Below are positions 16,847 to 25,952 of a stretch of 64,000 bases of DNA, piece after piece (the first letter of the stretch is position 1; every line of letters begins with the position of its first letter). Both the position numbers and the translations under genes were made by a program. Where the stretch lies: the NCBI GenBank assembly GCA_016715115.1, contig JADKBM010000016.1:248001-312000 (forward strand), in the 5' to 3' direction. Source of the DNA: Acidobacteriota bacterium. GTDB lineage: Bacteria > Acidobacteriota > Blastocatellia > Pyrinomonadales > Pyrinomonadaceae. The notes beneath the pieces were generated by a model that saw only the letters and a list, made by a program, of their open reading frames with translations, was not told the origin of the DNA and searched no databases.

Positions 16847-17028
16847 GTGTTTGACCCGGCGCCGTACGGACAATGCCGGCAACCGTTGGCGCAACAGTAG
16901 CCGCGCCGTTCGAGGAATCTCGCGGTCAGTACCATTAGTCCGTTTTCGAAATAATAGTCAATTTCCTCGACGAACTCCCGTTTTGATTCGCGACCGTCGA
17001 CCTTGGTTTGTGTTCCCTGCCCGCTCAT
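16834..17028 (-). CDS. DUF5522-like small Cys-rich protein
   Basis: A 64-aa protein with the signature GLMVLTARFLERRGYCC followed by ANGCRHCPYG, typical of the DUF5522 small family with a CC...C..C metal-binding cluster. The start ATG at 17028 gives the family's usual length; the longer frame to 17328 lies antisense inside tlyA and was rejected. Immediately downstream of tlyA in the same direction. Function unknown. Confidence 0.75.
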   Translation of the reverse strand: MSGQGTQTKVDGRESKREFVEEIDYYFENGLMVLTARFLERRGYCCANGCRHCPYGAGSNTQSK

Positions 17029-17050
17029 TTTTGTTGATCCAGTTTCGAAA

Positions 17051-17830
17051 CTAACCAATCGACGTCGAGTTTGCAACATCGCTGAAGTTGTCCGCGGGTG
17101 CGTAAAGCGCGAGAAACTCGCGATTGCCATCGGCTCCGAGAACCGGGGAATCGACGCAACCGACGCAAACAAGCCCGATCTCGTGCGCAAACTCGTTGAC
17201 CTGACTGACGACGCGTTCGTGTATCTCAGGATCGCGGACGATCCCGCCTTTCCCAACCTCTCCCCTGCCGGCCTCGAATTGCGGCTTGATGAGCACGATG
17301 ATGCGCCCGCCTTCTGCGAGAAGATCAACCAGCGCCGGCATTATCTTCGTCGCGGAGATGAACGATACGTCCATCACGATCAGGTCGAAACGAGTCTCGA
17401 AATCTTCCGGTTTCAGATATCGAGCGTTGACGTTCTCGCGCGCCTCGACGCGCGGATCGGTGCGGATCTTCCAGACGAGCTGGTTGGTCCCGACATCGAC
17501 GGCGACGACCCGCGCCGCGCCGTGCTGCAGCAGACAGTCAGTGAATCCGCCGGTCGAGGACCCGACATCGAGACACACATATTCTGTCACGCATATATGA
17601 AAGTCCGCCAGAGCACGTTCCAGTTTCAATCCGCCGCGTCCGACGTATCTGGTCTCGTCCGCAGCGCCTTTGATCCGGATCAGCGCATCCGAATGAAACT
17701 GCTCCGACGGCTTTTCGACACGCTTATCACCGACCAGCACAACTCCGGACATCACAAGCGCCTGTGCCTTCGCGCGCGAATCGGCAAATCCGCGCTCGAC
17801 GAGAAGTTTGTCGATTCTTTCACGCTTCAT
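17051..17830 (-). CDS. tlyA: TlyA-family rRNA methyltransferase
   Basis: A 259-aa protein: N-terminal S4 RNA-binding domain (ERIDKLLVERGFADSRAKA) and a C-terminal FtsJ/RrmJ-fold SAM methyltransferase. Visible: YVGRGGLKLERAL, SAM-binding LDVGSSTGGFTDCLL, VMDVSFIS, LIKPQFE, providing the K-D-K-E tetrad expected of 2'-O-ribose methyltransferases. Family members methylate 16S/23S rRNA, and some are annotated as hemolysins. Its ATG overlaps the upstream MBL gene stop by 4 bp. Confidence 0.9.
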   Translation of the reverse strand: MKRERIDKLLVERGFADSRAKAQALVMSGVVLVGDKRVEKPSEQFHSDALIRIKGAADETRYVGRGGLKLERALADFHICVTEYVCLDVGSSTGGFTDCLLQHGAARVVAVDVGTNQLVWKIRTDPRVEARENVNARYLKPEDFETRFDLIVMDVSFISATKIMPALVDLLAEGGRIIVLIKPQFEAGRGEVGKGGIVRDPEIHERVVSQVNEFAHEIGLVCVGCVDSPVLGADGNREFLALYAPADNFSDVANSTSIG

Positions 17831-18780
17831 TTCAGTTCAAATCGCTGCCCTTGACGCGCGACATCGAATCCTTTCGCGCGCAGATCGCGGATCGTTTGCT
17901 TGTTTCCCTGAATCAGCGGATTGCTGTGATTGAGGTGTATGAAGGCGATCTTCCTCTTCTCCGAAAGCGGCAGATCCTTCAGCAATTCCATCGTTTCGGA
18001 AACAAACGGATGCGGGACCTCGCTCATCGGCCGCGGGATCTCGCCGTCGGCGTAAAACGTGCCGTCGATCAGAACGAAGTCGTTCGCTCTGACGACTTCG
18101 TCGAGCTTCTGAGTCCATTTCTGCCATTTGTCGATATCCGGTATGAAGACGAGCGATTTTCCGTTGGCGACGATCCGGAATCCAACCGTTTCTGAGAACT
18201 CGTCGCGATGCGGCACGAGAAACGGTTCAACCGAGATCCGCTCGGCTATTTTCGTCGGTTTTCGGTCGGCAAGCGTTTCGAGCGTGATGTTCCTGAGCGA
18301 CACGAGTTGCGACCAGGGCGCGTTCTTTTCGAGCATTTCCCTCATTCGCGGCATCGCATAGACCTTGACGCCGTCCGCGCCCATCGATTCGCGACCGAAA
18401 TACATCAGCCCCGTATAGTGCCCGATATGAGCGTGCGTCAGGAAGATGCCGTCGAGTCTGTTGGACGCGTCGCCGGTTTCATTCTTCAGAATCTGAAACT
18501 GCTCCGGCAGATCCGGGGTCGCATCGAAGATCCAGCGCGACTTCGTTGCCGGATCGACGAGCGCGATCGAAGACACGAGACGTCTGAGTTTCGGATCATC
18601 CCAGGCGCGTTCGCAGAACGGTGTCGAACAGCCCATCTGCGGCACGCCGGCGTCCTGGCCGATGCCGAGAACAAGCACGTAGGGATCTTTCGCAAGAACC
18701 GTGACAATTGAAGTTACAAGAGTTACGAGAACTAATGCGAATCGGATGCGAATCGGTTTTAGGGATTCTAATATTTTCAC
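17827..18780 (-). CDS. exported PqqB-like metallo-beta-lactamase-fold hydrolase
   Basis: A 317-aa protein from the GTG at 18780 (GGA upstream), giving a signal peptide (RIRFALVLVTLVTSIVTVLA). The longer GTG start at 18840 would overlap the divergent ctaA start and was rejected. MBL features: LGIGQDAGVPQMGCSTPFC, metal-site THAHIGHYTGL (the usual Asp of HxHxDH is Gly here), and LVFIPDIDKW, LIDGTFY, HLNHSNP. It is annotated PqqB-like by similarity in style; no other PQQ gene is present, so another hydrolase role is likely. Confidence 0.75.
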   Translation of the reverse strand: MKILESLKPIRIRFALVLVTLVTSIVTVLAKDPYVLVLGIGQDAGVPQMGCSTPFCERAWDDPKLRRLVSSIALVDPATKSRWIFDATPDLPEQFQILKNETGDASNRLDGIFLTHAHIGHYTGLMYFGRESMGADGVKVYAMPRMREMLEKNAPWSQLVSLRNITLETLADRKPTKIAERISVEPFLVPHRDEFSETVGFRIVANGKSLVFIPDIDKWQKWTQKLDEVVRANDFVLIDGTFYADGEIPRPMSEVPHPFVSETMELLKDLPLSEKRKIAFIHLNHSNPLIQGNKQTIRDLRAKGFDVARQGQRFELK

Positions 18781-18832
18781 TTTTTCCAGAAAGTTCGGAC
18801 GCGGTGCTATTCTAGGATTCGACTTTATCAAA

Positions 18833-19774
18833 ATGGACACCGAAACAAAACTTTCGAGATTCGCGAAGTACGCGTGGTTCGTGCTCGGCTACAACCTTCT
18901 GGTCATTCTCTGGGGCGTCTTTCTGCGCGCGTCGAAATCGGGGGACGGCTGCGGCCAGCACTGGCTGACCTGCCACGGCGAAGTGATCCCTTCGGCGCCG
19001 GAACTCAAAACCGTCATCGAATTCTCGCACCGCATCACGAGCGCGCTCGACGGATTCATCGTCATCGCGCTGCTGATCTGGGCGTTCCGTCGGCGGCGGG
19101 CGGGCAACGAGCCGGGCCGCGTCTTGAAGATGGCAGCGGGTTCCTTCGTTCTCGTGATCATCGAAGGATTGCTCGGCGCCGGACTTGTTCTGACCGGAAA
19201 CACGGCCGAGACACTGACCGCGGCGCGGCCTTTTTGGATGGGCGCGCATCTGATCACGACACTCGTTTTGCTGACCTTTTTGACGCTGACGGCGTGGTTC
19301 GCGAGCGGCGGCGAGCAATTGCGATTCAACAACGCGGGCAAGGCGAAAACGTTGCTGATCGGCGGCGTGATAGCGTTCCTGCTGATCGGCATGTCGGGCT
19401 CGATCGCGGCGCTTACGAATTTATTGTTCCCTTCGAGTTCGATCGGCGAGGGCATTGCCAAGGATTTTGCGGAATCCTCGAATATCCTTCTCCGATTGCG
19501 GGTTCTGCACCCGATCGTTTCGGTATTCGGCGGCCTCTATCTGATTTTTCTGGCCCTTCGGCTAAAGGGATTGAGACCGGATGATCTCAATGTCGGTTAC
19601 TGGTCGAGGGTTACGACCATGCTTGTCATCGTTCAACTCGGGTTCGGGACGCTTACATTGTTTCTTTTGGGTCCGATCGTAATGCAGGTCGGGCATCTTT
19701 TGCTGGCCGACCTGATCTGGATCTCGATCGTGCTTTTGTCGGCGAACTTTCTGAGGCAGGAGGCATCCGGATAG
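18833..19774 (+). CDS. ctaA: heme A synthase
   Basis: A 313-aa inner-membrane protein of the CtaA/Cox15 family, which oxidises heme O to heme A for cytochrome oxidase. Eight hydrophobic segments and the expected heme-ligand histidines: FSHRITSALDG, WMGAHLITTLVLL, LRVLHPIVSV, QVGHLLLADLIW. An N-terminal periplasmic loop carries a Cys pair (GDGCGQHWLTCHG), as in the bacterial CxnC class. ATG at 18833; the longer frame from 18701 lies in the divergent gene's leader. A strong terminator follows. Confidence 0.9.
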   Translation: MDTETKLSRFAKYAWFVLGYNLLVILWGVFLRASKSGDGCGQHWLTCHGEVIPSAPELKTVIEFSHRITSALDGFIVIALLIWAFRRRRAGNEPGRVLKMAAGSFVLVIIEGLLGAGLVLTGNTAETLTAARPFWMGAHLITTLVLLTFLTLTAWFASGGEQLRFNNAGKAKTLLIGGVIAFLLIGMSGSIAALTNLLFPSSSIGEGIAKDFAESSNILLRLRVLHPIVSVFGGLYLIFLALRLKGLRPDDLNVGYWSRVTTMLVIVQLGFGTLTLFLLGPIVMQVGHLLLADLIWISIVLLSANFLRQEASG

Positions 19775-19815
19775 TCGCCGGCGCGTCCGTGCCCGGGCTT
19801 CGCGAAACCCGAAAA

Positions 19816-19846
19816 GGCAGAAGCGTTTTTCCGCTTCTGCCTTTTT
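19816..19846. terminator. bidirectional intrinsic terminator
   Basis: Stem GGCAGAAGCG / CGCTTCTGCC with flanking AAAA and TTTTT runs, between the convergent ctaA and the OmpA-like gene. It can serve both strands. Confidence 0.85.
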
Positions 19847-19884
19847 CTTTGTCCGTCGATCAGGTCAGATCCCGATCCGACTTT

Positions 19885-21534
19885 CTACTTGAGCAATCGA
19901 ATGGCGGTTTTTCTATCAGCCTTTCGTTCCTCGTCGCCGGCGGTTTCAGCCACCGTCGCGAACTGTTCGCCGTAACCCTCGGCTTCCGGAACCTGCGCTC
20001 CGACACCGGCCTTGTCAAGCGCTGCCTTGACCGCTTTCGCACGATCGTCCGACAGTTTCTTGTTCGCCGCGTCATCGCCCTTCTTGTCGGTATACCCTCC
20101 GATCTTGATCTTGACACTCGGGAACGCCTTCAGGATCGCGACGATGTTATCCAATTGACGCTTCGATTCGGGCGCGAGTTCCGTCGTTCCGAACTTGAAG
20201 TTAAGATCGTCAAAACTGAACCACTTGTTCTTGAGCGATTCATCGGTGCCGTTCTTGAAATCGTCAGACTGGATGAATTTGATCAGTTGATCCTCGATCC
20301 CGCCCGGATACGCCTGCAGTTTCGTACCGTTTGGCAGCGCAACCTCGGTCAGTTTGCGTTCGGCGTCGCCGATGCCCGGCATCGTCCACCCCGCGAAAAG
20401 CGTTTTCAGCTGGTCGAGCGCGGCCGCCGGAAGCCCGGTTGCCGCCGTGATCGCGTTCCCGGCAAACGACAATGTTCCGTTCTTCCAATCCTTCAGGCTC
20501 GGGAGGAGCTTTCCGAAGTTGTCCCACCAACCGGCGGCGAACGGCTTTGCGTTGGCATCGACCTTGAGGCCGCTGAAATCGACGTTTCCGGCGCCAAACT
20601 GCGCTTCGAGCTTGGTCTTGATCTCATCGAAGGTCTTCTGATCCGGAACGACGCCCGTGACGGCGTATTTGCCGTCCCTGGCACTGATGCTGAAGCTCGA
20701 TTCGACCTGTTTCGCCGGCATCGAGCCGTTGACGTTCGATTTTGCCGAGTTAACATTCGAGGTCGTGGTCGGCGTCGACTTGCCGCAGAACCAGTAGCCG
20801 AGAACGAGAAGTCCGACCAGAATAAGCAACGGGAGAAGCCATCTGAGCACTCCGCCGCCGTTTCCGTCTCCGTCAAGAACGTTGCCGACCTTGCCAATCG
20901 CGCCGCCGACGGAATCGCCGACCGCCCCGACGGCCTTTTTACCGGCATCGTAAGTCGCGCCGGCAGCGTCGCCGACCGCGCCGGCAGCGTCACCGACGAC
21001 CTCCGCTCCCTTTCCGACCACCGCTTTCCCGGCATCGACCGTCGCGCCTGCGGCATCGCCGATCTTGTCCGCGGCCGCGCCGGCAAAAGCGCCGGTGGCG
21101 CTCAAAGCGCCGAGCACCGCAGCACCGGCCGCTCCGCCGAATTCGCTCAGGAATCCTTTGACCTTCGACAAAAGGCTCGCGTCGTCCGGAACTTCGCCGT
21201 CAGGCGTCAATGCGTCGACGACCTGCGGCGTCATTGAGCCGAGCGCCGACACCGCCGAGGCACGTTCGACGCCGGATTGTTCAACGATCGAATCGATCGT
21301 CTCATTGCCGAACGCAGCCTCTACCTGATCGTCCGTGATCGGCGTGTTGTCGCCGGACGAGATCCACGAATCCACCTGTTCGCCCAGACCTGCGTCGCGA
21401 AAGCGATTGATGAAGCCGGCGAAGCCACCGTTTGCGGGATTGGCGATAATTCCGAGCAGCGATGAAACCAGACTTCCGGCCTTGTCGCCAAGTCCGAACT
21501 TCTCTTGTGCGTCCTTGATAATCGAATCAAACAT
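19885..21534 (-). CDS. YidB-like / OmpA-domain fusion protein
   Basis: A 549-aa protein. The N-terminal ~130 residues are DUF937/YidB-like (FDSIIKDAQEKFGLG, LLGIIANP, GLGEQVDSWISSG). Then come an Ala/Gly-rich stretch (about 145-250), one membrane helix (WLLPLLILVGLLVLGYWF), a BON-like module (YAVTGVVPDQKTFDEI), and a C-terminal OmpA peptidoglycan-binding domain (LNFKFGTTELAPES, IKIGGYTDKKGDD, LSDDRAKAVKAAL). The start ATG at 21534 has AGGAGA before it. The protein probably anchors in the inner membrane and reaches the cell wall. Role unknown. Confidence 0.8.
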   Translation of the reverse strand: MFDSIIKDAQEKFGLGDKAGSLVSSLLGIIANPANGGFAGFINRFRDAGLGEQVDSWISSGDNTPITDDQVEAAFGNETIDSIVEQSGVERASAVSALGSMTPQVVDALTPDGEVPDDASLLSKVKGFLSEFGGAAGAAVLGALSATGAFAGAAADKIGDAAGATVDAGKAVVGKGAEVVGDAAGAVGDAAGATYDAGKKAVGAVGDSVGGAIGKVGNVLDGDGNGGGVLRWLLPLLILVGLLVLGYWFCGKSTPTTTSNVNSAKSNVNGSMPAKQVESSFSISARDGKYAVTGVVPDQKTFDEIKTKLEAQFGAGNVDFSGLKVDANAKPFAAGWWDNFGKLLPSLKDWKNGTLSFAGNAITAATGLPAAALDQLKTLFAGWTMPGIGDAERKLTEVALPNGTKLQAYPGGIEDQLIKFIQSDDFKNGTDESLKNKWFSFDDLNFKFGTTELAPESKRQLDNIVAILKAFPSVKIKIGGYTDKKGDDAANKKLSDDRAKAVKAALDKAGVGAQVPEAEGYGEQFATVAETAGDEERKADRKTAIRLLK

Positions 21535-21618
21535 AAGTATTTCTCCTGTTTTGTTTTCTTTCAGTTTTTTCAGGGGCACGAACGCGGGGCGTCGTTCGAT
21601 CGGGGCAGATTCGGGGGC

Positions 21619-22323
21619 TTACTTGCTGTTGCTTTCACGCCATACTGCACCAGAGCGTTCGAGTTCGTCAAGTTGAGACTGCAATTGAGTTCTTTTTGAC
21701 TCGACATCATCAGTCGCCCTGATCGGGATCGGGGCGCCATAAGACATTCTAACGCGAGTAAACGGCATCGGAATCCGGAGTCCGTCCCAGCTCCGGGCGC
21801 GGCGAAAACGGATCGCCTCGAACGAGACCGGAAGCAACAAGGCCCCGGTTCGCTTCGCGAGCAAGCAGGCGCCGCCTTTGACGACGTGGGGCGGGCCTTT
21901 CGGGCCGTCGACGGTGATCAATGCCGGAAGGCCGAGTTCGACGGCTCTTGCCATCTCGATCAATGCGCCGATTCCGCCGCGGCTCGATGATCCGCGGACG
22001 GTTCCGAATCCGAATCGGGTCACGACCCGCGCAATGTACTCGCCGTCGAAACTCCGCGACGCCATCGCGACGATTTTGCGATCGCGAAGCAGATACGTCA
22101 GGAAAAAGATGTGTTCGTGCCACAACGAATAGATCGGCCCGCCGCCGTGTTCGCTGGCCGACTCCAAATTCTCGAGGCCCGCAACTTCAATGCGCAGCGT
22201 CCGCCCGATGCAGGCGACGAGCGCGCAGAAAAGGCGTTCGGCGGCGCGAATCAGGAACCGTTCACGAAACGAATACGCGGACAGATCGGCGAACCTGTAG
22301 AATTGTCGAAGTTTTTCATCCAT
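21619..22323 (-). CDS. DUF374 lysophospholipid acyltransferase-like protein
   Basis: About 234 aa from the ATG at 22323 (an alternative in-frame start is at 22365). It has the DUF374 pattern: SLWHEHIFFL, SRSFDGEYIARVVTRFGF, RGSSSRGGIGAL, and TVDGPKGPPHVVKGGA. Family members are related to lipid A and glycerolipid acyltransferases, with one hydrophobic N-terminal segment. The substrate cannot be read from the sequence. Confidence 0.8.
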   Translation of the reverse strand: MDEKLRQFYRFADLSAYSFRERFLIRAAERLFCALVACIGRTLRIEVAGLENLESASEHGGGPIYSLWHEHIFFLTYLLRDRKIVAMASRSFDGEYIARVVTRFGFGTVRGSSSRGGIGALIEMARAVELGLPALITVDGPKGPPHVVKGGACLLAKRTGALLLPVSFEAIRFRRARSWDGLRIPMPFTRVRMSYGAPIPIRATDDVESKRTQLQSQLDELERSGAVWRESNSK

Positions 22324-22420
22324 TCGATGCAAAGTATCCGATGCTCTGGTTTGTGATTGCAACAAAACAAGCTATTCTAGCGTAAATCGGGGCCTTGGGC
22401 CTTGTTGACCCCCTAAAGCG

Positions 22421-23167
22421 ATGCAGAAAAAGATCTTAATTGTTGACGATCACGACGATTTGGCGAGCCTTTTGACGCGTAAGTTTACCGAGTTTGGACA
22501 CTCGGTGACAACCGTCGAAAGCCGCGATAAGGCCGTCGACCTCATCGAACGGGAACGGTTCAGCATCGTTATCTCGGACCTCGACGGCGTGCCGGATACC
22601 GATTCGGCCGATGACCGCAGCGCGATCAAATCGTTCAAGCTCTCGGTCAACGACTTCAACGAATCCGGCTGCACCGAAGAGGAGTTGAAACAATGCATCG
22701 AGATCACGCTCAACTGCAAATCGGAATGCGTCGACAAGCTTGCGACGGTTCAGGCGGTTCACGAAAAGATCGAGTTCGAGGTTCCGAGCCTGATCTCGCT
22801 GATGCACGACATTTTGGCGTATCTGATGCGGCGCGTCGAAAAGGTCGGCGTCATCAACCCCGAAACATCGAACCTTTTCATCGCGCTTGACGAGGCGTTC
22901 GTGAACGCCGTCAAGCACGGCAACAAATTCGATTCGGCCAAACTCGTTCGCATCAGCGCGGACGTTTCGCCCGACGAGGCGCGCTTTACGATCGAAGACG
23001 AAGGCGACGGCTTTGACGTCAGCGAGATCCCGGACCCGCTCGACCCGGTCAACCTCTTCAAGACCTCAGGGCGCGGCGTGCTCTTTATTTACAACATTAT
23101 GGATGAGGTTTCTTACAACGACCGCGGCAATCGTCTGACGATGGTCAAACGGCCGGAACGCCCCTGA
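22421..23167 (+). CDS. receiver domain fused to RsbW-type ATPase
   Basis: A 248-aa protein. Residues 1-95 are a short receiver domain with D9-D10 and likely phospho-acceptor D53 (VISDLDG). Residues 115-248 are a GHKL ATPase of the anti-sigma/serine-kinase type: N-box ALDEAFVNAVKHGN, G1 IEDEGDGFD, G2 TSGRGVLFIYNIMDEV. No dimerisation-His domain is seen, so it is not a classical histidine kinase. A phospho-controlled anti-sigma or partner-switching role is inferred. No STAS partner lies next to it. Confidence 0.8.
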   Translation: MQKKILIVDDHDDLASLLTRKFTEFGHSVTTVESRDKAVDLIERERFSIVISDLDGVPDTDSADDRSAIKSFKLSVNDFNESGCTEEELKQCIEITLNCKSECVDKLATVQAVHEKIEFEVPSLISLMHDILAYLMRRVEKVGVINPETSNLFIALDEAFVNAVKHGNKFDSAKLVRISADVSPDEARFTIEDEGDGFDVSEIPDPLDPVNLFKTSGRGVLFIYNIMDEVSYNDRGNRLTMVKRPERP

Positions 23168-23325
23168 CGCACAATTCCCCGACCTTCACTTTGTTCATTT
23201 CCGGGCGTATCTGCTCGTCCGTCGGTAGTTTTTGGCAGTCCGGTTCGTTCCGGCAAGCCGTTTCTATTCCATTTGTGAAAGGAAATCATCTCACTTACAC
23301 TTAGAGCCGCGAACGCTGCAGAACA

Positions 23326-24990
23326 ATGAAAGTCACTATCGCACAAATTGACACGACGAACGGCGATTTCGAGGGCAATATCTCGAAGATCCTGGCCGCA
23401 ATCGAAAAGGCGAAGTCGGACGGTTCGGATCTGATCGTCTTCCCCGAAGTCTGCACACACGGCTACACGTCGCAGGATTGGTTTCAGGACCGGGACATCA
23501 TCGATCACGCGCTCGAACCGCTGCAGGCGATCATTCCGGCGACGCGCGGCATAACCGCGATCGTCGGGACGATCCGACCGAACGAGGACAACGACGGTCG
23601 AAGGCTTTATAACTCGGCGGCGGTCATACACGACGGCGAACTGCTCGGATTCACCGACAAAACGCTCCTTCCCGAATACGACGTTTTCGACGATCCGCGT
23701 TATTTTGAACCGAACGACAAGCCGAATAGGCCTTACGAGATCAACGGGAAGAAGATCGGCGTCGTTGTCTGTGAAGATTTCTGGAACGACAAGACGTTCT
23801 GGAAAGACCGTCTGTACGATTCCGATCCGGCCGATGAAGCCCTCCGGCTCGGTCCGGACGTGCTCGTCTCGATCAACGCCTCACCGTACAACAAAGGCAA
23901 GATCCGTCTGCGCTGCGAGATGGTCGCCCATCGCGCGAAAGCGGCCGGCGTGCCGATCGTCTTCGTCAACCTGGTCGGCGGCAACGACGGGATCATATTC
24001 GACGGGGCAAGTCTGATCGCCGACGGGCAGGGCGACATCATTCTGCAGGCGACGGCGTTCGAGGAGTTCGTCGAATCGGTCGAACTCGACATTGGAAAGC
24101 CCGATGCCCGCGGCATCACCGGCGGCGAGATCGATTCGATCCATCAGGCGCTTGTCCTCGGAATCAGGGATTATGCCCGAAAGAACCGATTCAAAAAAGC
24201 GGTTTTGGGTTTGAGCGGCGGCATCGATTCGACGCTCGTCGCGGCGCTCGCGTGCGAAGCGCTCGGATCGGAGAATCTTCTCTGCGTGATGATGCCTTCG
24301 CCGTTCTCTTCGGAGGGCTCGGTAAAGGATTCGGAAGAACTTGTGCGAAACCTGGGTTGCGAATCGCGGATCGAACCGATCTCCGGCGCGTTCGAGACGC
24401 TGCTCGGGCAAATGAAGTTCACCAAGCCGAAAAAAGGCGGCGAGAATCTCGCGGCCGAGAATATGCAGTCGCGCCTGCGCGGCGTGATCCTGATGGCGAT
24501 CTCGAACGCTGAAGGACGACTTCTGCTCTCGACAGGAAATAAATCCGAACTCGCCGTCGGGTATTGCACGCTCTACGGCGACACAAACGGCGGCCTCGCG
24601 GTCCTCGGCGACGTTCTCAAAACCGAGGTCTGGCAGATCGCCCGGCGCATCAACGAGCGCGCCGGACGTGAACTGATCCCGGTCAGGATCATCGAAAAAC
24701 GTCCGAGCGCCGAACTCGCGCCGAATCAATTCGATCAGGATTCGTTGCCGCCATACGAACTTATGGACCCGATACTGCATCTGTACTTTGAGCAGAAACT
24801 GTCGCCGTCGGAGATCATCGCCAAGGGCAACGATTCGAAATTGGTATACGAGATCCTGAACAAGGTCGAGCATCCTTCGAACGAATTCAAGCGTCAGCAA
24901 TTGCCGCCGACGATCATCATTTCAAAGAACGCGATCGGCGTCGGGCGGCGCCGCCCGATCACGCATAAATACCGGCGAACGGCCCCGTAG
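23326..24990 (+). CDS. nadE: glutamine-dependent NAD+ synthetase
   Basis: A 554-aa two-domain enzyme making NAD+ from deamido-NAD+. The N-terminal nitrilase-type glutaminase carries Glu (IVFPEVCTHGY), Lys (DKTLLPEYDVFDD) and Cys (VVCEDFW). The C-terminal ATP-pyrophosphatase has LSGGIDSTL at about residue 294, plus STGNKSELAVGYCTLYGD and KRPSAELAPNQ. Full length for the glutamine-using form. No operon partner is obvious. Confidence 0.95.
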   Translation: MKVTIAQIDTTNGDFEGNISKILAAIEKAKSDGSDLIVFPEVCTHGYTSQDWFQDRDIIDHALEPLQAIIPATRGITAIVGTIRPNEDNDGRRLYNSAAVIHDGELLGFTDKTLLPEYDVFDDPRYFEPNDKPNRPYEINGKKIGVVVCEDFWNDKTFWKDRLYDSDPADEALRLGPDVLVSINASPYNKGKIRLRCEMVAHRAKAAGVPIVFVNLVGGNDGIIFDGASLIADGQGDIILQATAFEEFVESVELDIGKPDARGITGGEIDSIHQALVLGIRDYARKNRFKKAVLGLSGGIDSTLVAALACEALGSENLLCVMMPSPFSSEGSVKDSEELVRNLGCESRIEPISGAFETLLGQMKFTKPKKGGENLAAENMQSRLRGVILMAISNAEGRLLLSTGNKSELAVGYCTLYGDTNGGLAVLGDVLKTEVWQIARRINERAGRELIPVRIIEKRPSAELAPNQFDQDSLPPYELMDPILHLYFEQKLSPSEIIAKGNDSKLVYEILNKVEHPSNEFKRQQLPPTIIISKNAIGVGRRRPITHKYRRTAP

Positions 24991-25062
24991 GTCGAATGAG
25001 ATTTCTCTCAGCAGACGTTCAGCGTCGGACTCCCGCCCGACGAAAAGAACGCAAAACCCGAA

Positions 25063-25078
25063 ACGGGCTACGGCCCGT
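25063..25078. repeat. short REP-like hairpin
   Basis: ACGGGC-TACG-GCCCGT palindrome in the nadE to SIMPL-gene spacer. No T-run follows, so it is not called a terminator. Confidence 0.5.
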
Positions 25079-25109
25079 GTCGATCGCCTTTTAGCTTGGA
25101 GCCAATACT

Positions 25110-25838
25110 ATGAAAAACCTTGTCCGAATTTCGCTTTTCAATATCTTGTTTGCAATTCTCGCGAGTTCCGCCGCCGGCCAGACCGTGCCGCCGACCGAAA
25201 AGCGCGTCATCGAAGTAACCGGTTCAGCCGAGGCGCTGATCACGCCGAACGAATTCACGTTCAAAATTACGCTCGTGGAACGCGTCGACGGCAAGAAGAA
25301 GATCACGATCGAGGATCAGGAAGAAGCTTTGAAACGCGAACTCGCGGCAATCGGAGTTGAGGTACAAAAAGACCTGACGGTTTTCGATCTGACGAGCGTC
25401 TACGTTCGGCAGCGGAGATTGAAGGACACGCTTGCTTCGAAGGATTACCGGCTCAAGATCCGTGATCTCGACAAAGTAGGCAAGCTTCAGGATCTTGCTG
25501 ACCGCAACAACATATCGCGCCTCGACCTGATCGACTCGACACACACCGAACTGATACGATTCCGCAAAGAAACGAAAATGGAAGCCATTCGCGCCGCGAA
25601 AATGAAGGCCGAATATCTGCTTGGTGCGATCGGTGAACGCGTCGGAAAGGCGGTTTTCGTGCGCGAAGTCGACGAAGAGAACAATTCCGGTTTCTATCGG
25701 GCGAATGCCAACATCAGTTCGAACAGCCAGTCGAACGTCTTTGTTCAGGACGGTAACAGCACTCCGTCAGCAAGCAGTTTGAATATAACCCAGATCAAAC
25801 TGCGTTTCGAGATCTTCGCGCGGTTCGAGATCGAGTAG
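25110..25838 (+). CDS. SIMPL-domain (DUF541) exported protein
   Basis: A 242-aa protein with a signal peptide (ISLFNILFAILASSAAGQ) and the SIMPL/DUF541 fold. Visible: RVIEVTGSAEALITPNEFTF at the N-terminus, SKDYRLKIRDLDKVGKL in the middle, and ITQIKLRFEIFARFEI at the end. It is periplasmic or outer-membrane associated. Family members are linked to envelope or oxidative stress, but function is poorly defined. Confidence 0.85.
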   Translation: MKNLVRISLFNILFAILASSAAGQTVPPTEKRVIEVTGSAEALITPNEFTFKITLVERVDGKKKITIEDQEEALKRELAAIGVEVQKDLTVFDLTSVYVRQRRLKDTLASKDYRLKIRDLDKVGKLQDLADRNNISRLDLIDSTHTELIRFRKETKMEAIRAAKMKAEYLLGAIGERVGKAVFVREVDEENNSGFYRANANISSNSQSNVFVQDGNSTPSASSLNITQIKLRFEIFARFEIE

Positions 25839-25904
25839 ACGAATTCAACAATTTTCTCCCGAACGCGATCGATGAGGTTGATTTCGTTTCTGACCGAGTC
25901 GATC

Positions 25905-25952
25905 CAATGTGCGATCCAATCGCCAATCGGCAATCGCAAATCGCAAATGGGC
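25905..25952. repeat. short heptad-like tract, CAATCGC/CAAATCG type
   Basis: Repeats of caatcgcc, aatcggc, aatcgca and aatcgca just before the convergent LarA-like gene end. Same 7-bp family as the larger arrays. Confidence 0.6.
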